A stretch of 64,000 bases of DNA, taken from positions 62,001-126,000 of the forward strand of contig NZ_JAFCLG010000003.1 in the NCBI RefSeq assembly GCF_018129685.1, read 5' to 3'. The notes beneath the pieces were generated by a model. That model saw nothing but the letters and a program-made list of their open reading frames with translations, ran no database searches and was not told where the DNA came from. Origin of the DNA: Bradyrhizobium manausense. Its GTDB lineage: Bacteria > Pseudomonadota > Alphaproteobacteria > Rhizobiales > Xanthobacteraceae. Both the position numbers and the translations under genes were made by a program. Positions 33,736-42,939 of this stretch are shown one piece after another (position 1 is the stretch's first letter; the number at the start of each line of letters is the position of its first letter).

Positions 33736-34163
33736 GCGACGATGCAGGCGAGGACACAAGCCAGCCGGGCGACAGCAATGTCGCGGAGTACAAGCTGATC
33801 CTGCGGCGGGCTCTCGACAACAGGCCATCGGGGACGCGGCTGAAGCTCGCGGCCGCACTCGGCAAGAACCGTTCCTTCGTCAGCCAGATCACGAATCCGG
33901 CCTATCTGGTGCCGATTCCGGCAAAGCATGTCGCGATCATCTTCGAGGTTTGCCATCTCTCCGGCACCGAGCGTGCCGCATTCCTCGAAGCCTATGGGCG
34001 CGCGCATCCCGGGCGGCTCCGCGGAGCCCATCGTGAGGCGCGCACGCGCGTCGTGACGGTGACGGTGCCCGATCTCGGCGACGACAAGAAGAATCGCGCA
34101 CTCGAGCAGCTCATCGTCGACTTTGCCGCTCAGCTCGCGCGCTACGCCGAAAGTATCGGCTGA
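33732..34163 (+). CDS. Helix-turn-helix (XRE-like) regulator inside the DHA operon
   Basis: 143 residues. The HTH lies at about 37-65 (LKLAAALGKNRSFVSQITNPAYLVPIP), and a second helical part to about 85. The C-terminal tail (NRALEQLIVDFAAQLARYAESIG) looks like a dimer helix. No effector domain was recognised. Its start overlaps ptsI (ATGA). It is a natural candidate for binding the TGTTTAGT palindrome at 24981-25008, but this is inference. Confidence 0.75.
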   Translation: MSDDAGEDTSQPGDSNVAEYKLILRRALDNRPSGTRLKLAAALGKNRSFVSQITNPAYLVPIPAKHVAIIFEVCHLSGTERAAFLEAYGRAHPGRLRGAHREARTRVVTVTVPDLGDDKKNRALEQLIVDFAAQLARYAESIG

Positions 34164-34202
34164 CGAATTCGAAACTGTAAAAAGGACAACCGGGAGGACG
34201 CC

Positions 34203-35192
34203 ATGAAAAAGCTGATCAACAGCACTGATGCGGTGCTCGAAGAGAGTCTCGACGGGCTCGCGGCTGCCCATGCCGATATCCTGCAGCTTGGCGCCGAGCG
34301 GAAGTTCGTGCGCCGGCGCACCCTGAAGCCGGGCAAGGTTGCGCTGATCTCGGGCGGCGGCTCCGGTCATGAACCGCTCCATGCCGGTTTTGTCGGCCAT
34401 GGCATGCTTGATGCCGCTTGTCCGGGCCAGGTCTTCACATCGCCCACGCCGGACCAGATGATCGAGGCGGCGGAGGCCGTCGACACCGGGGCAGGCGTGC
34501 TCTTCATCGTCAAGAACTACGAAGGTGACGTGATGAACTTCACCATGGCCGCCGAGATGGCCGGGCGAGAGGTCGCAAGCGTCGTGACCAATGACGATGT
34601 TGCAGTCGAGAAATCGACCTACACGACGGGGCGTCGCGGCGTCGCTGGCACGCTGATCGTCGAAAAGATGATCGGCGCCGCGGCCGAAAAGGGCATGCCG
34701 CTCGCCGCGCTCAAGACGCTCGGCGATGACGTCAACCGGCGCACCCGCTCGATGGGCGTGGCGCTGCTGCCGTGCACCGTTCCCGCGGCGGGCCGGCCGA
34801 ACTTCACCCTGGCCGACAATGAAATGGAAATGGGTGTCGGCATTCACGGCGAGCCGGGCCGTCGCCGGGTACCTCTGGCCTCTGCCGATGCTATCGCCGC
34901 CGATATTCTTGGCGCGATCCTTGACGATCTCGAACCGAGCAGAGGCAGTGAAGTTGTGCTTCTGGTCAACGGGTTCGGCGCCACGCCGCTGATTGAACTC
35001 TATCTGATGGTCAACAGCGCCAGGCGCATTCTGGATGGAGCGGGGATCACGGCGACGCGCTTCCTGACCGGCTCGTATGTGACGTCGCTGGACATGGCGG
35101 GCGCTTCGATCACCGTCTCCGTGCTCGATAGCCAGTCGAAGGAATTGTGGGATGCTCCGGTGCACACCGCGGCGCTGCGCTGGGGCATGTAA
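34203..35192 (+). CDS. dhaK: Dihydroxyacetone kinase subunit DhaK
   Basis: 329 residues. Covalent DHA-binding His at about residue 215 (GVGIHGEPGRR); GGGSGHEPLHAG near residue 50 lines the active site. Length and motif order match the E. coli DhaK. It binds dihydroxyacetone as a hemiaminal and receives phosphate from DhaL. A good ribosome site (GGGAGG) precedes the ATG. It is the last gene of the operon and converges on the minus-strand permeases, with a 9-bp gap. Confidence 0.94.
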   Translation: MKKLINSTDAVLEESLDGLAAAHADILQLGAERKFVRRRTLKPGKVALISGGGSGHEPLHAGFVGHGMLDAACPGQVFTSPTPDQMIEAAEAVDTGAGVLFIVKNYEGDVMNFTMAAEMAGREVASVVTNDDVAVEKSTYTTGRRGVAGTLIVEKMIGAAAEKGMPLAALKTLGDDVNRRTRSMGVALLPCTVPAAGRPNFTLADNEMEMGVGIHGEPGRRRVPLASADAIAADILGAILDDLEPSRGSEVVLLVNGFGATPLIELYLMVNSARRILDGAGITATRFLTGSYVTSLDMAGASITVSVLDSQSKELWDAPVHTAALRWGM

Positions 35193-35201
35193 TCTATTTT
35201 T

Positions 35202-35993
35202 TCAGGTGCGGATCACAAAGCCCCTGGCGAGGTGATTCCGCACGAAATAGATCATCGCGACCCCCGGCACGAGCGCGAGCACGGTCATCGCCATGACGAG
35301 GCCGAAATCGGTTCGGAAGCCGAACAGCGCGTTGATGGCCATCGTGATCGGCTTGCCGCCTGTGGTCGTCAGGATACGGGCCAGCACCACCTCGACCCAG
35401 GAGAAGATGAAGCAGAAGAACGCGGTCACGCCGATGCCCGGCGCGATCGCCGGAACGAGATGACGGAAGAAGAAGCTCGGCAGCGAGTGGCCATCGAGGA
35501 ATGCGGTCTCGTCGAACTCGCGCGGAACGGAGGAGATGAAGCCCTCCAGAATCCAGATCGCGATCGGAATGTTGAAGACGCAGTGAACGAGGGCAATGCC
35601 GACCGGTGTGTTTTCGAGCCCTATTTGCGCGAACAGCACGAAGATCGGCAGCGAGAGCACGACGGTCGGGGTGATGCGGAACACCAGCAGCAGGAAGAAT
35701 AGCTGCCGGTCGCCGACGAAGCTGTAGCGCGCGAACGCATAGGCCGCCGGCAATCCGACGCCGAGGCAAAGCGCGACGTTCAAGACCACGTAGATGATGG
35801 AGTTCAGAACGGCCTGCTTCAGAACGGCCGAACGAAGGATGTTCTGGTAGTTGATGAGACTGAAATGACCTTCCGTGATCCCGGCGCGCGGCAGCGTCGA
35901 TATGAAGCTGGTGATGATCGTCTGCGTCAGCGGCACCAGGACGAAGGCGCCGACGATCGCGAACAAGATGATCCGCCAAACCGATGATTTCAC
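35202..35993 (-). CDS. Carbohydrate ABC transporter permease (MalG type), no ATPase adjacent
   Basis: 263 residues from a GTG at 35993 overlapping the previous stop (GTGA). Six membrane helices, with the first at about 7-29 (WRIILFAIVGAFVLVPLTQT). The EAA loop reads FDETAFLDGHSLPSFFFRHLVP near 170-190, with Thr-Ala in place of Ala-Ala. It is similar in style to the GlpQ-like glycerol permeases of rhizobia. The open frame continues far upstream, but that is only a GC-rich artefact over the other permease. Confidence 0.85.
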   Translation of the reverse strand: MKSSVWRIILFAIVGAFVLVPLTQTIITSFISTLPRAGITEGHFSLINYQNILRSAVLKQAVLNSIIYVVLNVALCLGVGLPAAYAFARYSFVGDRQLFFLLLVFRITPTVVLSLPIFVLFAQIGLENTPVGIALVHCVFNIPIAIWILEGFISSVPREFDETAFLDGHSLPSFFFRHLVPAIAPGIGVTAFFCFIFSWVEVVLARILTTTGGKPITMAINALFGFRTDFGLVMAMTVLALVPGVAMIYFVRNHLARGFVIRT

Positions 35994-36868
35994 GTGGCGG
36001 GCTCCATGGCGACGGGCGCCCGGGTGCTTGTTGCCGCCTTGAAAGTCCAGGCGACCGTCAGGACAATCAGGAAGTAGACGATCGAGCGGGCGGCTGACGG
36101 ACCGTAGTTGAATGACTGGATCTCTTCGCCGAGGTCGAGGCTCAGGAATGCGGTCGCGCCATCGGGGCCTCCGGCATTGATGCGAAAGGCCTCGATATAG
36201 ATCATGAAACTGTCCATGAAGCGCAACAGCACGGCCATCGACAGCACGGTCTTCATCTTCGGCAGCTGAATGAAGCGAAACACTTGCCATGGCGACGCGG
36301 CGTCGATGGCGGCGGCCTGGTAGTAGGCCGGCGGAATGCCGGAGATGCCGGCATAGGCCAGCACGACGACGAGCCCGAGCCAGTGCCAGGTGTCCATCAC
36401 GACGAGCACGATCCAGGTGTGCAGGGCATTGAACTTGTAGTCGAAGCCGATACCCAGCCACGCCAGCATCCGCCCGGCGAGGCCGATATTGGGATTGATG
36501 AAGTTGAGCCAGATCACCGGGATCATGTTCCAGGGCACCACGAGCGGAACGGTGATCAGGACGAGGACGGTGCTGACGACAAAGCGATGCGATCGCTGCA
36601 GCAACAGCGCGATCCAGATTCCGAGCGGCAGCTGGATCGAAAGCACGATGGCCGAGAACAGGAAGCTGCGCGAGAGGCTCGCGTAGAATCGCTGCGAGGT
36701 GACGATGTTCCGGTACCAGTCGACGCCGACCCAAAAGGGCTTGTTCAGGCTGAACAGGTCCTGGAAGGAGTAGTTGGTGACGGCGACCAGAGGCAGGATT
36801 CCGACGAAGGTCAGGATGACCAGGGCGGGAAGCACCAGGAACCAGGCTCTGTTGTCGTAAGGCTTCAT
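35990..36868 (-). CDS. Carbohydrate ABC transporter permease (MalF/GlpP-like), no ATPase adjacent
   Basis: 292 residues from the ATG at 36868; a TTG at 36883 is less likely. Six membrane helices. It starts MKPYDNRAWFLVLPALVILT, a pattern seen in GlpP-like glycerol permeases, and the coupling loop is YYQAAAIDAASPWQVFRFIQLP. The pair lacks ATPase genes; the plus-strand operon's two MalK-type ATPases end only 4.4 kb away, so sharing is possible. The substrate is unknown. Confidence 0.85.
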   Translation of the reverse strand: MKPYDNRAWFLVLPALVILTFVGILPLVAVTNYSFQDLFSLNKPFWVGVDWYRNIVTSQRFYASLSRSFLFSAIVLSIQLPLGIWIALLLQRSHRFVVSTVLVLITVPLVVPWNMIPVIWLNFINPNIGLAGRMLAWLGIGFDYKFNALHTWIVLVVMDTWHWLGLVVVLAYAGISGIPPAYYQAAAIDAASPWQVFRFIQLPKMKTVLSMAVLLRFMDSFMIYIEAFRINAGGPDGATAFLSLDLGEEIQSFNYGPSAARSIVYFLIVLTVAWTFKAATSTRAPVAMEPAT

Positions 36869-36903
36869 GTCGAATGATGGCAACGGGGACGCGTCCGGGC
36901 ACG

Positions 36904-36935
36904 AAAAAGGGCCCCGATTGACACCGAGGCCCTTT
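36904..36935 (-). terminator. Hairpin with T run after the family-5 binding-protein gene
   Basis: AAAGGGCC and GGCCCTTT arms (plus inner CG pairs) around a loop. On the minus strand it is followed by TTTTT. It lies 112 bp after the binding-protein stop (37048) and before the permease start, so it ends or attenuates that transcript. Confidence 0.75.
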
Positions 36936-37047
36936 CAGCATTCCCGATCGCGCCCGAGTTAGCCCGCCAGACGGTCGGAATCCAAGAGACGCCCGCGCAG
37001 CCCAGTTCCGCGCGGTGGTCATGCGCCGGGAAAAGGATCGTGGGCAG

Positions 37048-38835
37048 TCAACTCCGATACCAGCTCGCCAAATTCCACGTCGTGACATCCCACCCCGAGA
37101 TGTCGGTCATCAGGCCATTGACGGCGCCACCGACGATGTAGCGCGAGAGCAGTGGCAGGAAGATGTTGGCTTCGCAGAAGATCTCATCGACCTTGATCAG
37201 CAGCGCGGCGCGCTTGACCGGGTCGAGCTCCTGCTGCGCGGCCTTGTAGGCCTTGTCGGCCTCGGGATCGGACCAGCGCGAGACGTTACGGCCGAGCCAT
37301 TTGTTGTCCTTGTTGGCGATCTCCCAGGACACACACTGGTTCAGGAACCGCTCCGGATCGGGCTGCGGCTGCGTCGCGTTGTACATCTCCATGTCGCAGT
37401 AGAATTTCGAGTAGGTATCGGTATTGCCGACGTCGGATGAGAAGAACACCGATGCGGTGACCGATTTGAGCTCGAGCTCGATCCCGGCCTTCTGGCAGGC
37501 CTGCTTGATGATGGCCTGCGTCTTCTGGCGCGGCGCGTTGATCGAGGTCTGGAACACGTATTTGAGCTGCTTGCCGTCCTTGGCGCGGATGCCGTCCGCG
37601 CCCATCTTCCAGCCGGCCTCGTCGAGAATCCGGTTGGCCTTGTCGATGTTGAACTCGTACTTCAGTTTCTTCGACTTGAACTGCGGGGGCTGGTTGACGA
37701 AGCTCGCGGTCGCGACGGCGGCGCGGCCGTAGATGAATTTCTGGATTCCGTCGCGATCGATCAGCAAATTGAGCGCCCGGCGCACGGCCGGATCGGACAG
37801 CGTGGGGTGCTTGGTCTTGGCGTTGGAGCGCTCGCCGTCGACCTCGGTCCAGGGGTCCGTCGTGTTGAGGATGACGAACTCGATGCCGCCGGCGGTCGTG
37901 AATTCGACCTTGCCTTTGCCGCCGATCTCCATGCGCTTGAGGATCTCGTCCTCCACCAGCAGGTTCCAAGCATAGTCGTATTCGCCTGTTTGCAGCACCG
38001 CCCGCGCCGCGGAGACCGCATCGCCGCCGCCCTTGATCTCGAACGTGTCGAAAAAGGGCTGGTTCTTGACGTGATAATCGGGATTGCGTTCGGCCCGGAG
38101 CAAATCGCCTGGTTTGAACTCGACGAATTTATAGGGGCCGGTACCAACGGGCTTCAGATTGCCCGGCGCGTCGCGTGATTTCGCACCGGCATAGTCGGCG
38201 AAATGATGTTTCGGCAGGATCTGGCCGACCGAGCCGATGAAGGGATCGGCCCAAAACGGCGTCGGCGCCTTGAAGACCACCTTGACGGTGTGGTCGTCGA
38301 TCTTCTCGACGATGATGTCCTTGTAGGATCCCGTGGTGTAGGCGGCGGTCGCGAGATCCGCGGCGTAGGCCCACGTGAAGACGACGTCGTCGGCAGTGAA
38401 GGGCTTGCCGTCGTGCCATTTCACGCCCTGCTTCAGCTTCCAGATCACGCGGGTGCCGTCGGCCGACAGGCCGCCATTGGCCTTGGTCGGGACCTCGGCG
38501 GCGAGGCAGGGGATGAGGTTGCCCTCCTTGTCCCAGCCGGCGAGCGGCTCGAAGAAGACGCGCGAGGCGACCTGGTCCTTGGTGCCGAGCGCGAAATGCG
38601 GATTGAGCAAGGTCGGCGCCTGCCAGACCAGCATCTTGAGCGGACCACCGCCGCCGGCCTTGCTTGGCTTGTAGGGGAGCGTGGCGTCGGCCATCGCAAC
38701 GTCGTTCCAGAGCAGGATCTGGCTCGCAACCGGGGCCGCGATCCCCACTGTAGCCATGGTCTGGATGAACGAGCGGCGCGACAGCGTGCCCTGTTTCACC
38801 GCCGCGACCAGGCCGCGGATGTCGTTTTCGTCCAT
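37048..38835 (-). CDS. ABC transporter substrate-binding protein, family 5 (peptide/opine type)
   Basis: 595 residues, with an AGGTGGAG ribosome site. The N-terminus has a Tat-like signal (SRRSFIQTMATVG near 20-32) after an unusual cytoplasmic-looking stretch. The mature protein is SBP_bac_5: WKLKQGVKWHDGKPFTADDV near 133-152, LKPVGTGPYKF, and RRALNLLIDRDGIQKFIYG. Family-5 proteins bind peptides, opines or glycosides. Its neighbours are carbohydrate-type permeases, with which family-5 proteins do not normally work, so it is probably an orphan that uses permeases encoded elsewhere. Confidence 0.87.
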   Translation of the reverse strand: MDENDIRGLVAAVKQGTLSRRSFIQTMATVGIAAPVASQILLWNDVAMADATLPYKPSKAGGGGPLKMLVWQAPTLLNPHFALGTKDQVASRVFFEPLAGWDKEGNLIPCLAAEVPTKANGGLSADGTRVIWKLKQGVKWHDGKPFTADDVVFTWAYAADLATAAYTTGSYKDIIVEKIDDHTVKVVFKAPTPFWADPFIGSVGQILPKHHFADYAGAKSRDAPGNLKPVGTGPYKFVEFKPGDLLRAERNPDYHVKNQPFFDTFEIKGGGDAVSAARAVLQTGEYDYAWNLLVEDEILKRMEIGGKGKVEFTTAGGIEFVILNTTDPWTEVDGERSNAKTKHPTLSDPAVRRALNLLIDRDGIQKFIYGRAAVATASFVNQPPQFKSKKLKYEFNIDKANRILDEAGWKMGADGIRAKDGKQLKYVFQTSINAPRQKTQAIIKQACQKAGIELELKSVTASVFFSSDVGNTDTYSKFYCDMEMYNATQPQPDPERFLNQCVSWEIANKDNKWLGRNVSRWSDPEADKAYKAAQQELDPVKRAALLIKVDEIFCEANIFLPLLSRYIVGGAVNGLMTDISGWDVTTWNLASWYRS

Positions 38836-39653
38836 CGGATGACTCCACCTGTCGGAAGAAACGTCGCTGCCGGCGGCCCATCATGTTGCATTGGGCACGA
38901 GGCGGCAATGCCGACAATGGTGGAGAGCGGTGCGGCGAAATGCCGAGCGCGAAGCATAACAAGCCCAACTCCATCGCCGTCACCCGAGGAGACCGCTGGA
39001 AGCGGTCGTCTCGAAGGACGAGGCGATTGCTCTGGCCGCCGCCTGGAATTCAACGGCGATGGCTCATCTCGCTGGAGAGCGAAGCGATACAATTTCGGAA
39101 TAATCGCATTCTGCGCCTGTTTTGCCCGACGGGTCAAGGGTGATCGGGCGCCTTGAGCGTGATGGGGCGCTAAGCCGTTGATTTTCTTCGCCCCGGCTAC
39201 TGTGCATGGGGTTGTTTTTTCGGACTAAGCGCTGCTGCAATCCGATCCGGAACGCGCCGCAGGTCGTGGTCGATTGGGACGTGCACGACAGTTCGTAGGC
39301 CGTGCGAAATCCGCCCCGGCGTTGGACGCGGATCGGAACGTCGATCTCGCGCATCATCACCGTGGCCCTCGAAGGGCGACGGCCCGGCCGCATCTCGGCC
39401 GTTCATCCTTCGAGGCTCTGCCCGCGATGCGTAGCATCGCAAGCCTCGCACCTCAGGATGACGGGACCGCTAGAACGCAAGGAAGGCGCCTCGCGTTCTC
39501 TGCCCATAAAGGCCTGCAATCCGTTGATGTCGCCATGCACCTTGGTTCCAGATGTCGGTAACCGATTGCCCTGCACACGCGGGCCTCATTATATTGACCC
39601 GATGATTGCGACCGGAACTGCCTGCTGGGCGCTCCGCGATTGAGGGCCACGCG
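38836..39653. other. Repeat-rich intergenic region
   Basis: 818 bp without a supported gene. It contains at least two copies of a dispersed palindromic element: 38982-39028 (GAGGAGACCGCT/AGCGGTC, then CTCGAAGGACGAGG) and, in the opposite sense, 39408-39463 (CATCCTTCGAGGC to CTCAGGATGA). The part 39060-39140 resembles other bradyrhizobial repeats (motif CGGGCAAAACA and ATTATTCCGAAATT). It probably also contains promoters for the flanking genes. Confidence 0.5.
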
Positions 39654-41975
39654 ATGGACGATACGATCGGCTTTCCCGACCCCGGCCTCGATTTGTCGGA
39701 TGGCTTCAGGCCCCACACCTCGCATTGGGGCGTGTTTTCGGCGCGCAACGGCAAGGCCGGGCTCGAGGTCAGAGCCTATGGCGGGGATCCCGATCCGAAC
39801 GGCATCATCGACAATTTCCCCGGCGCCCTGCGCCACCAGGCGCGCATCGCCCGGCCTGCGATCCGACGTGGCTGGCTCGAGCGCGGGCCAGGTCCTGACA
39901 GCAGGCGCGGCCGCGACGAATTCGTATCCGTCAGCTGGGACAAGGCGCTGGATCTTCTCGGCGACGAGCTGGCGCGCATCCGCGACACACGCGGACCCGG
40001 CGCCGTGTTCGGCGGCTCCTATGGCTGGTCGAGCGCGGGACGGCTGCATCACGCCCAGAGCCAGGTGCATCGTTTCCTCAACATCGCGATGGGCGGCTAT
40101 GTGCGGTCGGTGAATTCCTATTCCTCCGGCGCGTCCTCGGTGCTGCTGCCGCAGATCATGGCGGGTTACGAGGACATCACCAAGCGCAACGTCACCTGGG
40201 AACAGATCGCTGATCACACCGAGATCGTGCTGGCCTTCGGCGGCATGGCGCTGAAGAATTCGATGGTGGCCGGCGGCTCGATCAGCAAGCATGTCGAGCG
40301 TGGCGCGATGGAGGCTGCGCGCAAGCGCGGCTGCGAGTTCATCCTGATCAGCCCGTTGCGCGACGATTTGCCGGTGGAAGCCGGCGCAGAATGGATGAGC
40401 TGCATCCCCGGTACCGACACAGCGCTGATGCTCGGCATGGTCCATACGCTGGTGAGCGAAGGCCTGCACGACCAGGCCTTCCTCGATCGCTACACCGAGG
40501 GCTGGCCGGTGTTTTTGCGCTATCTCACCGGCGAGAGCGATGGACAGCCCAAGCACGCTGAATGGGCCGCCGCGATCTGCGGCGTCGATGCAGCCGCGAT
40601 CCGCAAACTGGGGCGGCGCCTTGCCGGAAAGCGCTCGCTGATCACCGTCTCGCATTCGCTGCAGCGCGCCGAGCACGGCGAGCAGCCGGTCTGGATGGGG
40701 ATGGTGCTGGCGGCAGCGCTTGGCCAGATCGGCCTTCCCGGCGGCGGCTACGCCTATTCGCTCGGCGCGATCGGCTATTACGGCCGTCGCGTCAACGACG
40801 TGCCGGGGCCGACGCTGGGGCAGGGCCGCAACGGTGTCAGGGATTTCATTCCGGTGGCGCGCATCGCCGATATGCTGCTCAATCCCGGCAGCACCTATCG
40901 CTACAATGGCGAGACACGCACCTATCCCGACATCCGCCTGGTCTATTGGGCCGGCGGCAATCCGTTCCACCATCACCAGGATATCAACCGCCTGCGCAAG
41001 GCGTTCTCGAAGGTCGACACGCTGGTCGTGCACGAACTCGCCTGGACTGCGACCGCGCGTCACGCCGACATCGTGCTGCCCGCGACCATGACGCTGGAGC
41101 GTGAGGACATCGGCTATTCCACCAACGATCCGTTGATGGTTGCGATGCACCGCATCGCCGAGCCATATGGGCTGGCGCGTGACGATTACGACATCTTTGC
41201 CGATCTTGCCGATCGCCTCGGCGCGCGCGAGCCCTTCACTGAAGGGCGCACGTCGCGGCAATGGCTGGAGCACCTCTACGAGCCGATCCGCGCTTCGCTC
41301 GCCAAGCGCGGCCTGGCGGCGCCGAGCTTCGAGGAGTTCTGGAGGCGCGGCAGCCTGGTCGTGCCGCAGCAGCCCGACGATGGTGGTCGCTTGCGCAGTT
41401 TTCGTGAAGATCCGGTCGCGCACCCGCTGCCGACGCCGAGCGGGCGTATCGAGATTTACTCCGCAAAGATCGCCGGCCACGGCGATGCGGATTGTCCGGG
41501 CCATCCGGTCTGGCTCGAAAAGAGCGATATGCCGAAACCCGGTGCGCCGTGCTTCCTCGTTGCCAACCAGCCGGTGACGCGGCTGCACAGCCAGCTCGAT
41601 TTCGGCGGCCATTCGCTGGGCGCCAAGCACCGCGGCCGGGAAGTTGCGCGGATGAATCCGCGCGATGCCGGGCCGCGCGGCATCAAGGATGGCGATATCA
41701 TCCGCCTTTTCAATGAACGAGGCGCGTGCCTGGCCGCGGTGCATGTCACTGACGGCATCGCGCCCGGCGTGGTGCAGCTGCCAACCGGCGCCTGGTACGA
41801 CCCGATGGATCCGGAAGACGACGCGCCGCTCTGCGTCCACGGCAATCCGAACGTGCTCACCCGCGACATCGGCACCTCGTCCTTTGCGCAGGGCTGCACC
41901 GGGCAGCTGACCACGGTGGAGGTGGAGAAATTCACCGGCAATCTTCCGCCGATCCGGGCATTTGATCCGGTTTAG
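39654..41975 (+). CDS. Molybdopterin oxidoreductase of the BisC/TorA (biotin sulfoxide/TMAO reductase) type
   Basis: 773 residues from the ATG at 39654. DMSO-reductase family without an N-terminal Fe-S motif. The molybdenum ligand is serine (GGSYGWSSAGRLHHAQ, S127 by comparison with DMSO reductase), which marks the S- and N-oxide reductases. Also seen: ITVSHSLQRAEHGEQPVW and YWAGGNPFHHHQDINRL. No signal peptide is evident, so it is cytoplasmic like BisC. Biotin or methionine sulfoxide are possible substrates. It is a single gene, with no cytochrome partner. Confidence 0.87.
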   Translation: MDDTIGFPDPGLDLSDGFRPHTSHWGVFSARNGKAGLEVRAYGGDPDPNGIIDNFPGALRHQARIARPAIRRGWLERGPGPDSRRGRDEFVSVSWDKALDLLGDELARIRDTRGPGAVFGGSYGWSSAGRLHHAQSQVHRFLNIAMGGYVRSVNSYSSGASSVLLPQIMAGYEDITKRNVTWEQIADHTEIVLAFGGMALKNSMVAGGSISKHVERGAMEAARKRGCEFILISPLRDDLPVEAGAEWMSCIPGTDTALMLGMVHTLVSEGLHDQAFLDRYTEGWPVFLRYLTGESDGQPKHAEWAAAICGVDAAAIRKLGRRLAGKRSLITVSHSLQRAEHGEQPVWMGMVLAAALGQIGLPGGGYAYSLGAIGYYGRRVNDVPGPTLGQGRNGVRDFIPVARIADMLLNPGSTYRYNGETRTYPDIRLVYWAGGNPFHHHQDINRLRKAFSKVDTLVVHELAWTATARHADIVLPATMTLEREDIGYSTNDPLMVAMHRIAEPYGLARDDYDIFADLADRLGAREPFTEGRTSRQWLEHLYEPIRASLAKRGLAAPSFEEFWRRGSLVVPQQPDDGGRLRSFREDPVAHPLPTPSGRIEIYSAKIAGHGDADCPGHPVWLEKSDMPKPGAPCFLVANQPVTRLHSQLDFGGHSLGAKHRGREVARMNPRDAGPRGIKDGDIIRLFNERGACLAAVHVTDGIAPGVVQLPTGAWYDPMDPEDDAPLCVHGNPNVLTRDIGTSSFAQGCTGQLTTVEVEKFTGNLPPIRAFDPV

Positions 41976-42211
41976 CGCGGCGGTCAGAACGATCGGATAG
42001 ATCAGCGTGTCCGGAACGCAAAACCGGGCCGCCGCCCGACAACAGATTCAGGCGACGGCCCAGTGCGAACTCAGTGAACTTGGGGAAGTTGTAAGGTCGC
42101 GCGCAGAAGCTAGCCCGGCCGATGCAGCCACATCAAGTTTCGCTGTGTTGCAACGGCCGGAGTTTCGTTACAGCCGCCTCCAAACCGCCACAGATGACGA
42201 TCGGGCTTTCG
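41976..42211. other. Convergent intergenic region
   Basis: 236 bp between the molybdoenzyme stop and the stop of the TetR gene on the other strand. No clear hairpin with T run, no gene and no repeat were seen. Confidence 0.4.
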
Positions 42212-42787
42212 TCAGCCTTCGTTCGCAATGGCGACTGCAGCATCCACCGCATTTTGCAGGATTTCGTCGGACAATTGCTTGTCGTTCACCGCGCGCGCCA
42301 GCTGCAGCGCGCCGACCATGGTCGAATAGATCGTGATCGCCTTGCGCCGCCGCTCTTCCGCAGTGCCTTGCCTGATCTGCTCCGCCATCAGCGCGATGAT
42401 GTCGGAGACCTTGCCGGTAAAGGCATCGCGCGTCGCCTTTGGGTGTCGCGCGATTTCGGCGACCAGCGCGGCGGTCGGGCAGCCGGTGCCCGCCCGGTCG
42501 CGGTGACGCGTCGAGAGATAATCGCGGATCACGGTTTCGAGCGGGACGCCACTCTCGAGGTTGGCCTTGTGCCGCTCCTGCCGCCGTGTCAGCGCATCCA
42601 TCAGCACTTCCCGGACCAGATCCTCCTTGGAGGCGAAGTGCGTGTAGAAGGCGCCGTTGGTGAGGCCCGCCTCCGACATGATGCCTGCAAGGCCAACCGC
42701 CGCGATCCCGCGCTCGCGGAATTGCGCCGAGGCGACATCGAGGATGTACCGGCGCGTTTCATCCTTGTGTCCCTTGTCATACCGCAT
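42212..42787 (-). CDS. TetR/AcrR-family transcriptional regulator
   Basis: 191 residues from the ATG at 42787 (GGGAGG ribosome site). N-terminal TetR HTH at about 15-60 (ILDVASAQFRERGIAAVGLAGIMSEAGLTNGAFYTHFASKEDL). The C-terminal domain carries GCPTAALVAEIARHP, seen in a subgroup of efflux repressors. It is divergent from the MATE transporter. The 15-bp palindromic operator between them makes it the likely repressor of both. Confidence 0.88.
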   Translation of the reverse strand: MRYDKGHKDETRRYILDVASAQFRERGIAAVGLAGIMSEAGLTNGAFYTHFASKEDLVREVLMDALTRRQERHKANLESGVPLETVIRDYLSTRHRDRAGTGCPTAALVAEIARHPKATRDAFTGKVSDIIALMAEQIRQGTAEERRRKAITIYSTMVGALQLARAVNDKQLSDEILQNAVDAAVAIANEG

Positions 42788-42850
42788 GGTCTCAACTCCC
42801 TCCCGCGACCTGCCCGAATGGGCGGCCACGGGACCGTGAGCGACTTCTCT

Positions 42851-42893
42851 ATTGCATTACGATCATAATAATGAATTGTGATCATAATGCAAT
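42851..42893. promoter_or_regulatory. TetR operator between the regulator and the MATE efflux gene
   Basis: Two 15-bp arms, ATTGCATTACGATCA (42851-42865) and TGATCATAATGCAAT (42879-42893), form an inverted repeat with one mismatch and a 13-bp spacer. Each arm is in AT-rich DNA unlike the surrounding sequence. It lies 64 bp before the TetR start and is the likely binding site of that regulator. Confidence 0.8.
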
Positions 42894-42939
42894 GGCCGCC
42901 GATCGGGCGGGGGCCACGGAACACGACAGGACCACGGGA

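Noticed and set aside
35202..37088. Apparent 628-residue fusion containing a permease C-terminus
   Set aside because: The upstream part is the other frame of the neighbouring permease. A GTGA overlap at 35990-35993 gives a normal start for the second permease.
39453..41840. 795-residue open frame on the minus strand opposite the molybdoenzyme gene
   Set aside because: No start signal, no domain, His/Arg-rich composition. The plus-strand frame has clear molybdopterin motifs.
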